Assembly (NCBI GenBank): GCA_004298045.1 | Contig: SCRM01000010.1 | Location: 248,001 to 312,000 of the forward strand | Origin: Rhodanobacter sp. | GTDB lineage: Bacteria > Pseudomonadota > Gammaproteobacteria > Xanthomonadales > Rhodanobacteraceae | Direction of reading: 5' to 3' | Length of the DNA: 64,000 nucleotides | Shown here: one piece after another, positions 18,960 to 26,726 of the stretch | Layout: each line of letters opens with the position of its first letter | How positions within the stretch are numbered: position 1 is the first letter of the stretch | Translations under genes and position numbers: made by a program | Notes under the pieces: generated by a model | Databases searched by the model: none | What the model saw: the letters and a program-made list of their open reading frames with translations, nothing else | Told to the model about the DNA's origin: nothing

Positions 18960-19157
18960 GGTGTTTTTGCTTGTGAATCAATGGGAAAGACGCACCTGCT
19001 CAGTATTTCCAGCACTTCCTGAGGAACGTTTTAGAGGTGCTTGAATGCAGTCGCTTTTTTATGAACCATGGCGATGCCGTGGTGGGGATGCCACCTGAAC
19101 CGCCCGCACCGCCGCGGCTTCCGGCGCATGCCTGCGCCGGAAGCCGTGATGGATGAG
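18960..19157. other. Intergenic region between the dcw promoter and rnpB
   Basis: No gene is visible. Its right end holds the rnpB hairpin listed separately; the rest is unstructured, locally AT-rich sequence (TTTTTGC at 18963, CTTTTTTA at 19054) of no assigned role. Confidence 0.5.
19115..19146 (-). terminator. Hairpin downstream of rnpB
   Basis: CGGCTTCCGGCGCA / TGCGCCGGAAGCCG is a perfect 14-bp stem with a TGCC loop, starting 12 bases after the 3' end of rnpB. No T run follows, so termination or 3'-end protection is inferred from position and stability. Confidence 0.65.
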
Positions 19158-19524
19158 GTGGAGTCGGCCGATAAGCCGGGTTCTGTGCGCCTCGCGGCGT
19201 GACAGTCATTCCTCTCGGCCAGGCGTCGCCGCCTGGCTCCAGCAACCTACCCGGGGACGACGCGGGCCACGCCAATGTCCCCCTATTTGGTCTTGCTCCG
19301 AGTGGGGTTTGCCGTGCCGTGCGGCGTTGGCCCCGCACGCGGTGCGCTCTTGCCGCACCCTTTCACCCTTGCCACGCGCACCCGAAGATGCCGTTCGGCG
19401 GTCTGCTCTCTGTTGCACTTTCCGTCGGCTCACGCCGCCCAGGCGTTACCTGGCACTCTGCCCTGTGGAGCCCGGACTTTCCTCGACGCGCTCGCGCGCG
19501 ACGCGACTGTCTGGCCTACTCCGC
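19158..19524 (-). ncRNA. rnpB: RNase P RNA (M1 RNA, bacterial class A)
   Basis: The catalytic RNA of RNase P. On the minus strand the conserved 5' region GAGGAAAGTCCGGGCTCC, the P4-adjacent GCCAGGTAACGCCTGG, the AACGGCATCTTCGG-like middle, and the 3' part CACAGAACCCGGCTTATCGG are all present. GGAGTAGGCC at the 5' end pairs with GGCCGACTCC at the 3' end as P1, which sets the ends to within a few bases. Length about 367 nt is normal for type A RNA. Confidence 0.96.
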
Positions 19525-19529
19525 TGACC

Positions 19530-19535
19530 ATTGTA
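19530..19535 (-). promoter_or_regulatory. rnpB -10 element
   Basis: TACAAT on the minus strand (5/6 to consensus) places the start at about 19523, exactly at the predicted 5' end of RNase P RNA. No TTGACA-like -35 is found; the region where it should be is occupied by a four-heptad repeat module. Confidence 0.65.
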
Positions 19536-19541
19536 ATGGCT

Positions 19542-19569
19542 GGGATTCGGGATTTGGGATACGGGATTT
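19542..19569. repeat. Four-heptad repeat module upstream of rnpB (site E)
   Basis: Exact tandem GGGATTC, GGGATTT, GGGATAC, GGGATTT between the rsmI stop (19594) and the rnpB -10 (19530-19535). It covers the expected -35 region of rnpB. Confidence 0.85.
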
Positions 19570-19593
19570 GGAGAGGCGCACCTGCGGAAACCA

Positions 19594-20427
19594 TCACGAC
19601 TCATATAGCGCCTTGCGCGGCGCGCCGCTGATCGCCGCCGCCAGCTTGGCGGCCTTGGCCGGTGACAGCTCTTCGCGCAGGATGGCGAACACGCGGCGGC
19701 CTTCGACGAGTTTCGCATCGACGTCGGCTTCGTCGGCGTGGCCGGCGACGAGGATCACGCATTCCCCACGCTGCTGGTCGGGGTCGGCTGCGACTCGCTC
19801 GGCGAGCGCGGCAAGCGGCTCGCCAAGGACGGTTTCGAACACTTTGGTCAACTCGCGCGCCAGCACCGCCTCGCGCTCACCACCGAACACGTCGCGCAGG
19901 TCGGCCAGGCTCTCGGCGATGCGGTGCGAAGATTCATAAAAGATGAGGGTGCGCGGTTCGCCGGCCAGCGCCTGCAAGCGCGCCCGCCGCGCGGCGGATT
20001 TCGGCGGCAGAAAACCTTCGAACACGAAGCGGTCGCTGGGCAACCCGGCCACCGACAACGCGGCGATCGCGGCGCAGGCGCCGGGGATCGGTGCGCAGCG
20101 GATGCCGGCGGCACGCGCGGCGCGCACCAGGCGGAAACCGGGGTCGGACACCAGCGGTGTGCCGGCATCCGAAATCAGCGCCACCGATTCGCCCTCACCC
20201 AGGCGCCGCACCAGGGCCGCCACGGCCTCGCGCTCGTTGTATTCGTGCAGCGCGACCAGCGGGGTATCGATGCCGTGGTGCATCAGCAACGGTCGGCTGT
20301 GGCGCGTGTCCTCGGCGGCAATCACCGCCACGGCGCGCAAGGTCGCGATCGCGCGCGCCGAAAGATCGTCACGATGGCCAATCGGTGTTGCAACGACCCA
20401 CAGGCAACCGGGCGGGACAGCGGACAT
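19594..20427 (-). CDS. rsmI: 16S rRNA (cytidine(1402)-2'-O)-methyltransferase
   Basis: A 277-residue SAM methyltransferase that modifies C1402 of 16S rRNA, the same base methylated by RsmH. Motifs: LWVVATPIGHRDDLSARA at the N-terminus, ISDAGTPLVSDPG near residue 90 and PIPGACAAIAALSVAGLP near 120. The ATG at 20425-20427 gives the standard start. The gene is divergent from lpoA (69-bp gap), as in many gammaproteobacteria where yraL, yraM and yraN are neighbours. Confidence 0.96.
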   Translation of the reverse strand: MSAVPPGCLWVVATPIGHRDDLSARAIATLRAVAVIAAEDTRHSRPLLMHHGIDTPLVALHEYNEREAVAALVRRLGEGESVALISDAGTPLVSDPGFRLVRAARAAGIRCAPIPGACAAIAALSVAGLPSDRFVFEGFLPPKSAARRARLQALAGEPRTLIFYESSHRIAESLADLRDVFGGEREAVLARELTKVFETVLGEPLAALAERVAADPDQQRGECVILVAGHADEADVDAKLVEGRRVFAILREELSPAKAAKLAAAISGAPRKALYES

Positions 20428-20496
20428 GCACAAGCTCCAAAAAAGCGATCCGCTATCATCGCCCATTCGTCGCCCATGCCGACAAGGAGGCTCTCG
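20428..20496. promoter_or_regulatory. Divergent rsmI-lpoA promoter region
   Basis: A 69-bp gap with TATCAT (20454-20459 region) as possible lpoA -10 and a perfect SD, AAGGAGG at 20484-20490, six bases before the lpoA ATG. Confidence 0.45.
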
Positions 20497-22353
20497 ATGC
20501 GCCCGTTTTCCGTGATCCGGCCGCTGGTCGTGCTGCTGACCTGCCTGCTGATGCTGAGCGCCTGTGCGCTGGTCGCCACGAAAACCTCGCCGGAGGAACT
20601 GGCCGCCGCACAAAGCGCGGCAATGCTGGCGCGCCAGGGGCAACTGGACCAGGCCGCGCGGGCCTACCTGGTGTTGGCCGACCGCTACGGCGGCAACGCC
20701 GACCACTACCGCGTGCTGGCCGCCGACGCGTGGAGCGAGAGCGGCCATATCGACACCGCGGCGCCGGTACTGGCCAGGATTCGCCGCAACAACCTCACCG
20801 GCAGCGACCCGGTGCGTCTGGATCTGCTGCGTGCCAACCTCGCCCTGCACCACCACGACGCCGCCACCGCGTTGCGCCTGACCACGCAGCCCACGGTGGC
20901 AGTGCCGGACGACCTGCAACTGCGGCTGTACGAATTGCGCGCCCGCGCGCTTACCGCCACCGGCGACCGCTGGGGCGCCGCCCGCACACGCGCCGAAATG
21001 GACTCGCGGCTGCACGGCCTCGACCGCGCGCAAAACCGCAGGGCGATCGTGCACGAACTGACCGCCCTGGGCGTGGGCCCACTCAAGCAACGCGCCGCCG
21101 CGATGCAGCCGGGCGACCGCATGCTGCCGTGGATCAACCAGGCCCTGCAGCAACTCGGTGTCGCCGTGGCGCAGCCACAGCCCACGCTCAACCAGCCGGT
21201 CGGCACCTTGCTGCCCGGCACCGGCGCGGACGTGCGCGAGGGCTACCGGATGCCGGCACACGTAGCCTTGCTGCTGCCGGAAAGCGGCGCTTTCGCCGAT
21301 GCCAGCGAAGCCATCCGCGAGGGCTTTTTTGCCGCCTACGCCGAAGCGGCGCGCAACCACGCGCCACGTGCATCAGTGCGCATCTACGACACGCTCGGCA
21401 CCACCTCTGGCGCGGTCGGCGCCTACCAGCAGGCCACCAAGGATGGCGCGCAACTCGTGGTCGGCCCGCTCACCCGCAACGCCGTCGCCGCCGTGTTTGC
21501 GTTGCCGCAACTGCCGGTGCCGGTGCTGGCGCTGAACCACCCGGACGACAAGCAGTTGCCAGCGAGCGAGGCCAGCGAGTTCGGGTTGTTGCCGGAAACC
21601 GAAGGCGCACAGGCCGCCGACCACATGGCCGAGCGCAACCTGCTGCAGGCCTACGTGATCGTTTCCAGCGACGACTTTGCCCAGCGCGCGGCGGCCGCGT
21701 TCAAGGCCGAGATGGCAGCCCGTGGCGGCAACGTCGCCGGCATGGCGACACTGCCCACCGGCAGCGTCAACTACACCAGCACGATCGCCCAGCTTGGCGC
21801 GAATGGCGCCGGTGACGGTGCCGGCATCTTCATCAGCATGCGCCCGGCACAGGCGCGCCTGCTGGTGCCGCAACTGCTGACGGCCAAGATCACCCTGCCG
21901 GTGTTCGCCACCTCGCACGTCTATGCCGGCAACGACAACCCCACCGCCGACAACGATCTCAATGGTGTCGAGTTTCCCGACGCGCCGTGGCTGTTCGACG
22001 CCCAACCCGGCCTGCCGAAACATGCCGATGTCGCCAACCTGCTGCCCGCCGCGCGCGATGCCGGCGCGCGCTTGTTCGCCTTCGGCATGGATGCGTGGAA
22101 CCTCGTGCCCTACCTGCACTGGTTGCGCGACCACCCCGGCAGCTACCTGCCCGGTGCCACCGGCCAGCTCACCGCCGACGAGTTCGGCCAGATCCGCCGC
22201 GTCATGACCTGGGCCAGATTCGACAACGGCGTCGCCCGCCCACTCAGCGACAGCCTGCAGGTCGACAACGCGCCGGCCCCCGCGGGCACCAGCCCGACGC
22301 CGGCCACCCCGGCGCCGGCAGGCAGCGCCGCCGCCCCGGCCGGCGCCGGCTGA
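20497..22353 (+). CDS. lpoA: Outer-membrane lipoprotein LpoA (LppC), PBP1A activator
   Basis: A 618-residue lipoprotein. It has a type II signal with lipobox LSAC (Cys23), then an N-terminal TPR-like helical half (about residues 30-240, repeated AAR/ALxAAD) and a C-terminal periplasmic-binding-protein-like half (HVALLLPESGAFADASEAIR, LVVGPLTRNAVAAVF, RLFAFGMDAWNL). In enterics LpoA crosses the periplasm to stimulate PBP1A. The final 35 residues are Pro/Ala/Gly-rich and low complexity. Start chosen from the AAGGAGG SD. It overlaps yraN by one base (TGATG). Confidence 0.92.
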   Translation: MRPFSVIRPLVVLLTCLLMLSACALVATKTSPEELAAAQSAAMLARQGQLDQAARAYLVLADRYGGNADHYRVLAADAWSESGHIDTAAPVLARIRRNNLTGSDPVRLDLLRANLALHHHDAATALRLTTQPTVAVPDDLQLRLYELRARALTATGDRWGAARTRAEMDSRLHGLDRAQNRRAIVHELTALGVGPLKQRAAAMQPGDRMLPWINQALQQLGVAVAQPQPTLNQPVGTLLPGTGADVREGYRMPAHVALLLPESGAFADASEAIREGFFAAYAEAARNHAPRASVRIYDTLGTTSGAVGAYQQATKDGAQLVVGPLTRNAVAAVFALPQLPVPVLALNHPDDKQLPASEASEFGLLPETEGAQAADHMAERNLLQAYVIVSSDDFAQRAAAAFKAEMAARGGNVAGMATLPTGSVNYTSTIAQLGANGAGDGAGIFISMRPAQARLLVPQLLTAKITLPVFATSHVYAGNDNPTADNDLNGVEFPDAPWLFDAQPGLPKHADVANLLPAARDAGARLFAFGMDAWNLVPYLHWLRDHPGSYLPGATGQLTADEFGQIRRVMTWARFDNGVARPLSDSLQVDNAPAPAGTSPTPATPAPAGSAAAPAGAG

Positions 22354-22709
22354 TGCGCGAGCGTGGCGCCCGCTTTGAACAGCGCGCCGCCACCGAGCTG
22401 GAGCGCGCCGGGCTGAAAACCCTGGCCCGCAACTACACCACGCGCCACGGCGAGCTCGACCTCGTCATGCTCGACGGCGCCACCGTCGTGTTCGTTGAAG
22501 TGCGCCAGCGCGCGCACGCCGAGCACGGCGACGCGCTCGCCTCGATCACCCGCAGCAAGCGCGACAAGCTCATCCGCACCGCCCAACTGTGGCTCGCCGC
22601 CAACCCGCCCCACGCCCACCGCACCTGCCGCTTCGATGTGGTGACGTTCGACGGCAGTGCCGACGCCGCGCGCGGGCACTGGCTGCGCGCGGCGTTCGAG
22701 GCGGATTGA
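22353..22709 (+). CDS. yraN: UPF0102 (YraN) endonuclease-like protein
   Basis: A 118-residue protein of the UPF0102 family with the PD-(D/E)XK-like core: LARNYTTRHGELDLVMLDGA followed by VVFVEVRQR. The family has a nuclease-like fold with no settled function. Its ATG shares a base with the lpoA stop, so it is probably translated by re-initiation. lpoA-yraN adjacency is conserved in gammaproteobacteria. Confidence 0.92.
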   Translation: MRERGARFEQRAATELERAGLKTLARNYTTRHGELDLVMLDGATVVFVEVRQRAHAEHGDALASITRSKRDKLIRTAQLWLAANPPHAHRTCRFDVVTFDGSADAARGHWLRAAFEAD

Positions 22710-22734
22710 AGCGCCGAGGCATTATTCTTCGCGC

Positions 22735-24108
22735 ATGGCTCTGACCGTTTCTGCACTCGCCGCCCTGCGCGGCATCTTCCCCGGCGACAGCCTCGTCACC
22801 GATCCGGCGCGGCGCGAAACCTGCAGCCACGACCACTCGCGCTGCCACGGCCTGCCAGATGCGGTGGCGCTACCGAGCACGCATGCCCAAGTCGAAGCCC
22901 TGGTGCAGCTGTGCCGTGCCGAGCGCATCGCGCTCACGGCGCGTGGCGGCGGCACCAGTTCCACCGGCGCGTCGGTGCCATTGGCGGGCGGCGTGGTGGT
23001 GGATTTCGGACGCATGAATCGCATCGTGCGGATCGATCCGGATGACCGCCTGGCAGTGGTCGAGCCGGGGGTGACCAACGAGGCACTGCAGCAGGCGTTG
23101 GCGCCGCACGGTTTCTTCTGGGCGCCCGATCCGGGCTCGGCGCCGTGGTGCACGGTGGGCGGCAACCTCGCGTGCAATGCGGGTGGGCCGCACGCGGTGA
23201 AATACGGCGCCACGCGCGACAACGTGCTCGGCTTGCGCGCGGTGGCCGGCACCGGGGTCGGGTTTCGCTGCGGCACGCAGACCACCAAGGATTCCACCGG
23301 CTACGACCTGACCCGCCTGCTGGTCGGCTCGGAGGGCACGCTGGCGCTGATCACCGAAGCCACGCTCAAGCTCACACCGAAGCCGCCGGCAACGCGCAGC
23401 CTGCTGGCGAGCTATGCCAGCGCCGATGCCGCGGCGCAGGCGGTGGCGCGGATCATGGCGCAAGCCACCACGCCCTGCGCACTGGAATTCATGGACGCGC
23501 TGGCGCTCAAGCTGGCGCGCGATACCCACTCCGATGCCGGCGTGCCGGATGCCGCGGCGCTGTTGATCGTCGAGGTGGATGGCGAGGACGCCACGGTCGA
23601 TGTTGCTGCTGCCGCCGTGGCGCGTGCCGCACGCGGCGACGGGCTCGAAACGCTGCACGTGGCCCGCGATGCCGGCGAGAATGCGGCGCTGTGGGCTGCG
23701 CGCAAGGCGCTGTCGCAGGCGCAGAAACAGGTCACCACGCACAAGATCAACGAGGACGTGGTGGTGCCGGTCAGCCGCCTGCCGGAGCTGGTGCGCGGCG
23801 TGCATGCACTCGGCGAGCGGCACGCAGTGCCAGTGGTGAGCTTTGGCCACGCCGGCAACGGCAACCTGCACGTGAACTTTTTGCCGCGTGACGAAGCGGA
23901 AATTGCGCGTGCGGAAACCGCGCTGCCGAAACTGTTTGAACTGGTCGTTGCGCTGGGCGGCACGCTCTCCGGCGAGCACGGCATCGGCCGGGTGAAGCGC
24001 GACTACCTGCCGCTCGCGATTGGCGCGGAAACGCTGGGCCTGATGCACGCGGTGAAAGCCGCGTTCGACCCCGACGGCGTCCTCAATCCGGGCAAAGTCC
24101 TGCCGTGA
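22735..24108 (+). CDS. FAD-linked oxidase of the GlcD / D-lactate dehydrogenase family
   Basis: A 457-residue flavoprotein that likely oxidises a D-2-hydroxy acid. The PCMH-type FAD domain (about residues 35-215) shows LTARGGGTSSTGASVPL and PGSAPWCTVGGNLACNAGGPHAVKYG-type segments; the C-terminal FAD-oxidase domain has VVSFGHAGNGNLHVN and the closing GTLSGEHGIGRVKRDYLP, all diagnostic of GlcD/Dld2 proteins. The substrate (glycolate, D-lactate or 2-hydroxyglutarate) cannot be fixed. TATTCT (22723-22728) ends six bases before the ATG and no SD is seen, suggesting a leaderless message. It overlaps the next gene by GTGA. Confidence 0.9.
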   Translation: MALTVSALAALRGIFPGDSLVTDPARRETCSHDHSRCHGLPDAVALPSTHAQVEALVQLCRAERIALTARGGGTSSTGASVPLAGGVVVDFGRMNRIVRIDPDDRLAVVEPGVTNEALQQALAPHGFFWAPDPGSAPWCTVGGNLACNAGGPHAVKYGATRDNVLGLRAVAGTGVGFRCGTQTTKDSTGYDLTRLLVGSEGTLALITEATLKLTPKPPATRSLLASYASADAAAQAVARIMAQATTPCALEFMDALALKLARDTHSDAGVPDAAALLIVEVDGEDATVDVAAAAVARAARGDGLETLHVARDAGENAALWAARKALSQAQKQVTTHKINEDVVVPVSRLPELVRGVHALGERHAVPVVSFGHAGNGNLHVNFLPRDEAEIARAETALPKLFELVVALGGTLSGEHGIGRVKRDYLPLAIGAETLGLMHAVKAAFDPDGVLNPGKVLP

Positions 24109-24794
24109 ACCGCGTCGAGCCATTCGATCACCTGATGGCGCGCATCCGTGCGTGCACCCTTTGCGCGGCGCACCTGCCGCTCGGACCGCGGCCGGTGCTG
24201 CAGGCATCCCGGACATCGCGCCTGCTGGTGACCAGCCAGGCGCCGGGACGCAAGGTGCACGAGAGCGGCGTCCCGTTCAACGACGTCAGCGGCAACCGCC
24301 TGCGTGAGTGGATGGGGATCGACCGCGAGACGTTCTACGATGCGGCGCAGGTCGCCATCATCCCGATGGGTTTTTGCTACCCCGGCACCGGCAAGGGCGG
24401 CGATCTGCCGCCGCGGCCGGAATGCGCGCCCACCTGGCACCCGCAACTGCTGCCGCGACTGACGCAACTGCAGCTCACGTTGGCAATCGGCCAGTACGCG
24501 CTCGTCGGCATGCTCGGCAAGGAGCACTGCGCGAAGCGGCTCACCGACACCGTGCGCGCCTGGCGCGAACACCTCGCGCGCGCCAGCGTGCTGCCGCTGC
24601 CGCACCCCAGCCCGCGCAACAAGCTGTGGATGCAACGCAACCCGTGGTTCGAGGCGGAACTGCTGCCGGTGCTGCGCGAGCGCGTGGCGGCGGCGCTGGC
24701 TCAGAGCGCGCCGCGGGTGACGATGAGTTCCAGCCCGAACCCGACAAAGATCAGCCCGGCGCCGCCATCCACGAATCGGCGCAGCCGCAGGTAG
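24105..24794 (+). CDS. Uracil-DNA glycosylase superfamily protein
   Basis: A 229-residue protein with a UDG-fold layout: CTLC near residue 17, LLVTSQAPGRKVHESGVPF (the motif I equivalent) near 40, a central MGFCYPGTGKGGDLPPRPE, and the motif II-like PLPHPSPRNKLW near 165. A base-excision repair role is plausible but catalytic specificity is unproven. The start is GTG at 24105 overlapping the previous stop. The last 31 residues (after AAALAQ) are simply the complement of the lysE 3' end, so the gene has lost a normal stop and runs 94 bp into the convergent lysE gene. Confidence 0.8.
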   Translation: MNRVEPFDHLMARIRACTLCAAHLPLGPRPVLQASRTSRLLVTSQAPGRKVHESGVPFNDVSGNRLREWMGIDRETFYDAAQVAIIPMGFCYPGTGKGGDLPPRPECAPTWHPQLLPRLTQLQLTLAIGQYALVGMLGKEHCAKRLTDTVRAWREHLARASVLPLPHPSPRNKLWMQRNPWFEAELLPVLRERVAAALAQSAPRVTMSSSPNPTKISPAPPSTNRRSRR

Positions 24795-25324
24795 CCGGCA
24801 CGCACGCGCGGCAACGCAAACACGCTGGCCACCAGCGCAAACCACGCCAAGGTCTCGGCCACGATCATCAGCCACAGCCCCCAGCGTTGCGCCAGCGTGA
24901 GCGGGGTGCGGATGAAGGCCGCGAAAATGCTACCGAAATACACCACCACCTTGGGGTTGGACAGGTTGGTGGCGAGCCCGGCGCGCAGTGCCTGGCGGGC
25001 ACTGGCCGCCGCTACGGTGGCAACGGCCGCCGTGGGCAGCGGGCGCAGTGCACCGCGCAGCAGGTGCGCGCCCATCCACACGAGGTACACCCCGCCAGCC
25101 ACTGCCACCACCTGCGCCAGCACGCTGGCCCGCGCGAACAGCCACGTCAGCCCGGCCAGTGCCAGCGCCGCCCAGATCGCGACCCCGAGCGCGATGCCCG
25201 CCACGCCGGCCAGCGCCTCGCGCCGGGAGCGGCTGGCCGCGGTCTGCGACACATAGAAAAAATCCGGCCCCGGACTCATCAGTGCCACCCATTGCACCAG
25301 CGCCAGCGTCAACCATTGCCCCAC
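24701..25324 (-). CDS. LysE family amino-acid/threonine exporter
   Basis: A 207-residue inner-membrane protein with about six helices. The N-terminal LMSPGPDFFYVSQTAASRSR is the LysE/RhtB signature, followed by GIALGVAIWA. It probably exports an amino acid; substrate unknown. It converges with and overlaps the uracil-DNA-glycosylase-like gene by 94 bp and is divergent from the nucleoside-type transporter. Confidence 0.92.
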   Translation of the reverse strand: MGQWLTLALVQWVALMSPGPDFFYVSQTAASRSRREALAGVAGIALGVAIWAALALAGLTWLFARASVLAQVVAVAGGVYLVWMGAHLLRGALRPLPTAAVATVAAASARQALRAGLATNLSNPKVVVYFGSIFAAFIRTPLTLAQRWGLWLMIVAETLAWFALVASVFALPRVRAGYLRLRRFVDGGAGLIFVGFGLELIVTRGAL

Positions 25325-25436
25325 GCACTTCTCCTTCCTGTCCAGCGGCTTGCCGCGTCAGCAACCCATCTTCTACGCTGCGACGATTCCAGCACCAAGG
25401 CCACGGGCTCGTTCCCGGCCACCCCGGGGAGATGCC

Positions 25437-26717
25437 ATGCGCCTCAAGCTGCGCCTGATCGTGATGAACTTCCTCCAGTTCTACATCTGGGGGGCGTGGC
25501 TGCTGACGATCGGCACCTGGTGGTTCCACACCCAGCACTGGTCGGGCACCAGCTTTGGCGCGATCTTTTCGACCATGGGCATCGCCTCGCTGTTCATGCC
25601 CTCGATCGCCGGGATCATCGCCGACAAGTGGATCAACGCCGAGCGGCTGTACGGGCTGTTCCAGATTGCCGGCGCGCTGGTACTGCTGGCGCTGCCAATG
25701 GTCGGCGACCCGCACCTGATGTTCTGGGTGATGCTGCTCAACATGTGTTTCTACATGCCGACGATCGCGCTGTCGATTGCGGTCGCCTACAACGCGCTCA
25801 AGCAGGATGGCCAGGACGTGGTGGTGGCCTACCCGCCGATCCGGGTGTGGGGCACGGTGGGTTTCATTGCGGCAACCTGGACCGTGAGCCTGCTCGGCTT
25901 CGAGGCTTCCGCCACGCAGTTCCACGTGGCCGCCGGCGCCTCGCTGCTGCTTGGCGTGTACGCCTTCACGCTGCCCAAGTGCCCACCCAAACTCGATGCC
26001 GCGCACAGCCGCACGCTGGTCGATCGCCTCGGCCTCACCTCGTTCGTGCTGTTCAGGAACCGCAACATGGCGGTGTTCTTCATCTTTGCCATGCTGCTGG
26101 GCGCCGCGCTGCAGCTCACCAACGCCTATGGCGACACCTTCCTCAAGGATTTTTCCAAGGTACCGGCCTACGCCAACCTGCTGACCGTCAAATACTCGGC
26201 GATCATCATTTCGATCTCGCAGTTCTCGGAAACCGCGTTCATCCTCACCATCCCGTTTTTCCTGAAGCGCTTCGGCATCAAGGCGGTGATGACGATGAGC
26301 ATGCTGGCGTGGGTGCTGCGCTTCGGCCTGTTCGGTTTCGGCAACCCCGGCGACGGGCTATGGATGATCGTGCTGTCGTGCCTCATCTACGGCATGGCGT
26401 TCGACTTCTTCAACATCTCCGGCTCGCTGTTCGTCGAGAGCCAGGCCGACCCGAAGATCCGCGCCAGCGCGCAGGGGCTGTTCATGCTGATGACGAACGG
26501 GGTCGGCGCGGTGCTCGGCAGCCTCGTCGCCGGCTGGATGATCGACCGTTTCTTCACCAACCCGGTGTGCAACGACGCGGTCGCCATCTGCAAGAACTGG
26601 CAGGGCATCTGGCTGGCGTTTGCCGCCTATGCGCTGGTGATGGCATTGCTGTTCGTGCCGCTGTTCAAGCAAAAACACGACCCGGCGGCAGCCCGCCGGG
26701 TCGTGCCGACACACTGA
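25437..26717 (+). CDS. Nucleoside:proton symporter-like MFS transporter (NupG/XapB family)
   Basis: A 426-residue membrane protein with twelve predicted helices. The opening LRLIVMNFLQFYIWGAWLLT, AGIIADKWINAERLYGLFQ, IRVWGTVGFIAATW and the RASAQGLFMLMTNGVGAVLG segment are typical of the nucleoside H+ symporter family. The likely cargo is a nucleoside. The ATG at 25437 has GGGGA six bases upstream. Its last codons contain the terminator hairpin of the oppositely directed nor operon. Confidence 0.88.
   Translation: MRLKLRLIVMNFLQFYIWGAWLLTIGTWWFHTQHWSGTSFGAIFSTMGIASLFMPSIAGIIADKWINAERLYGLFQIAGALVLLALPMVGDPHLMFWVMLLNMCFYMPTIALSIAVAYNALKQDGQDVVVAYPPIRVWGTVGFIAATWTVSLLGFEASATQFHVAAGASLLLGVYAFTLPKCPPKLDAAHSRTLVDRLGLTSFVLFRNRNMAVFFIFAMLLGAALQLTNAYGDTFLKDFSKVPAYANLLTVKYSAIIISISQFSETAFILTIPFFLKRFGIKAVMTMSMLAWVLRFGLFGFGNPGDGLWMIVLSCLIYGMAFDFFNISGSLFVESQADPKIRASAQGLFMLMTNGVGAVLGSLVAGWMIDRFFTNPVCNDAVAICKNWQGIWLAFAAYALVMALLFVPLFKQKHDPAAARRVVPTH
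26671..26704 (-). terminator. Rho-independent terminator of the nor operon, inside the MFS gene
   Basis: ACGACCCGGCGG / CCGCCGGGTCGT is a perfect 12-bp stem (loop of four) at 26677-26704; on the minus strand it is followed by GTTTTTGC. It starts 23 bp after the norB stop and lies wholly within the last codons of the convergent MFS gene. Confidence 0.85.
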
Positions 26718-26726
26718 CTTCCGTGC

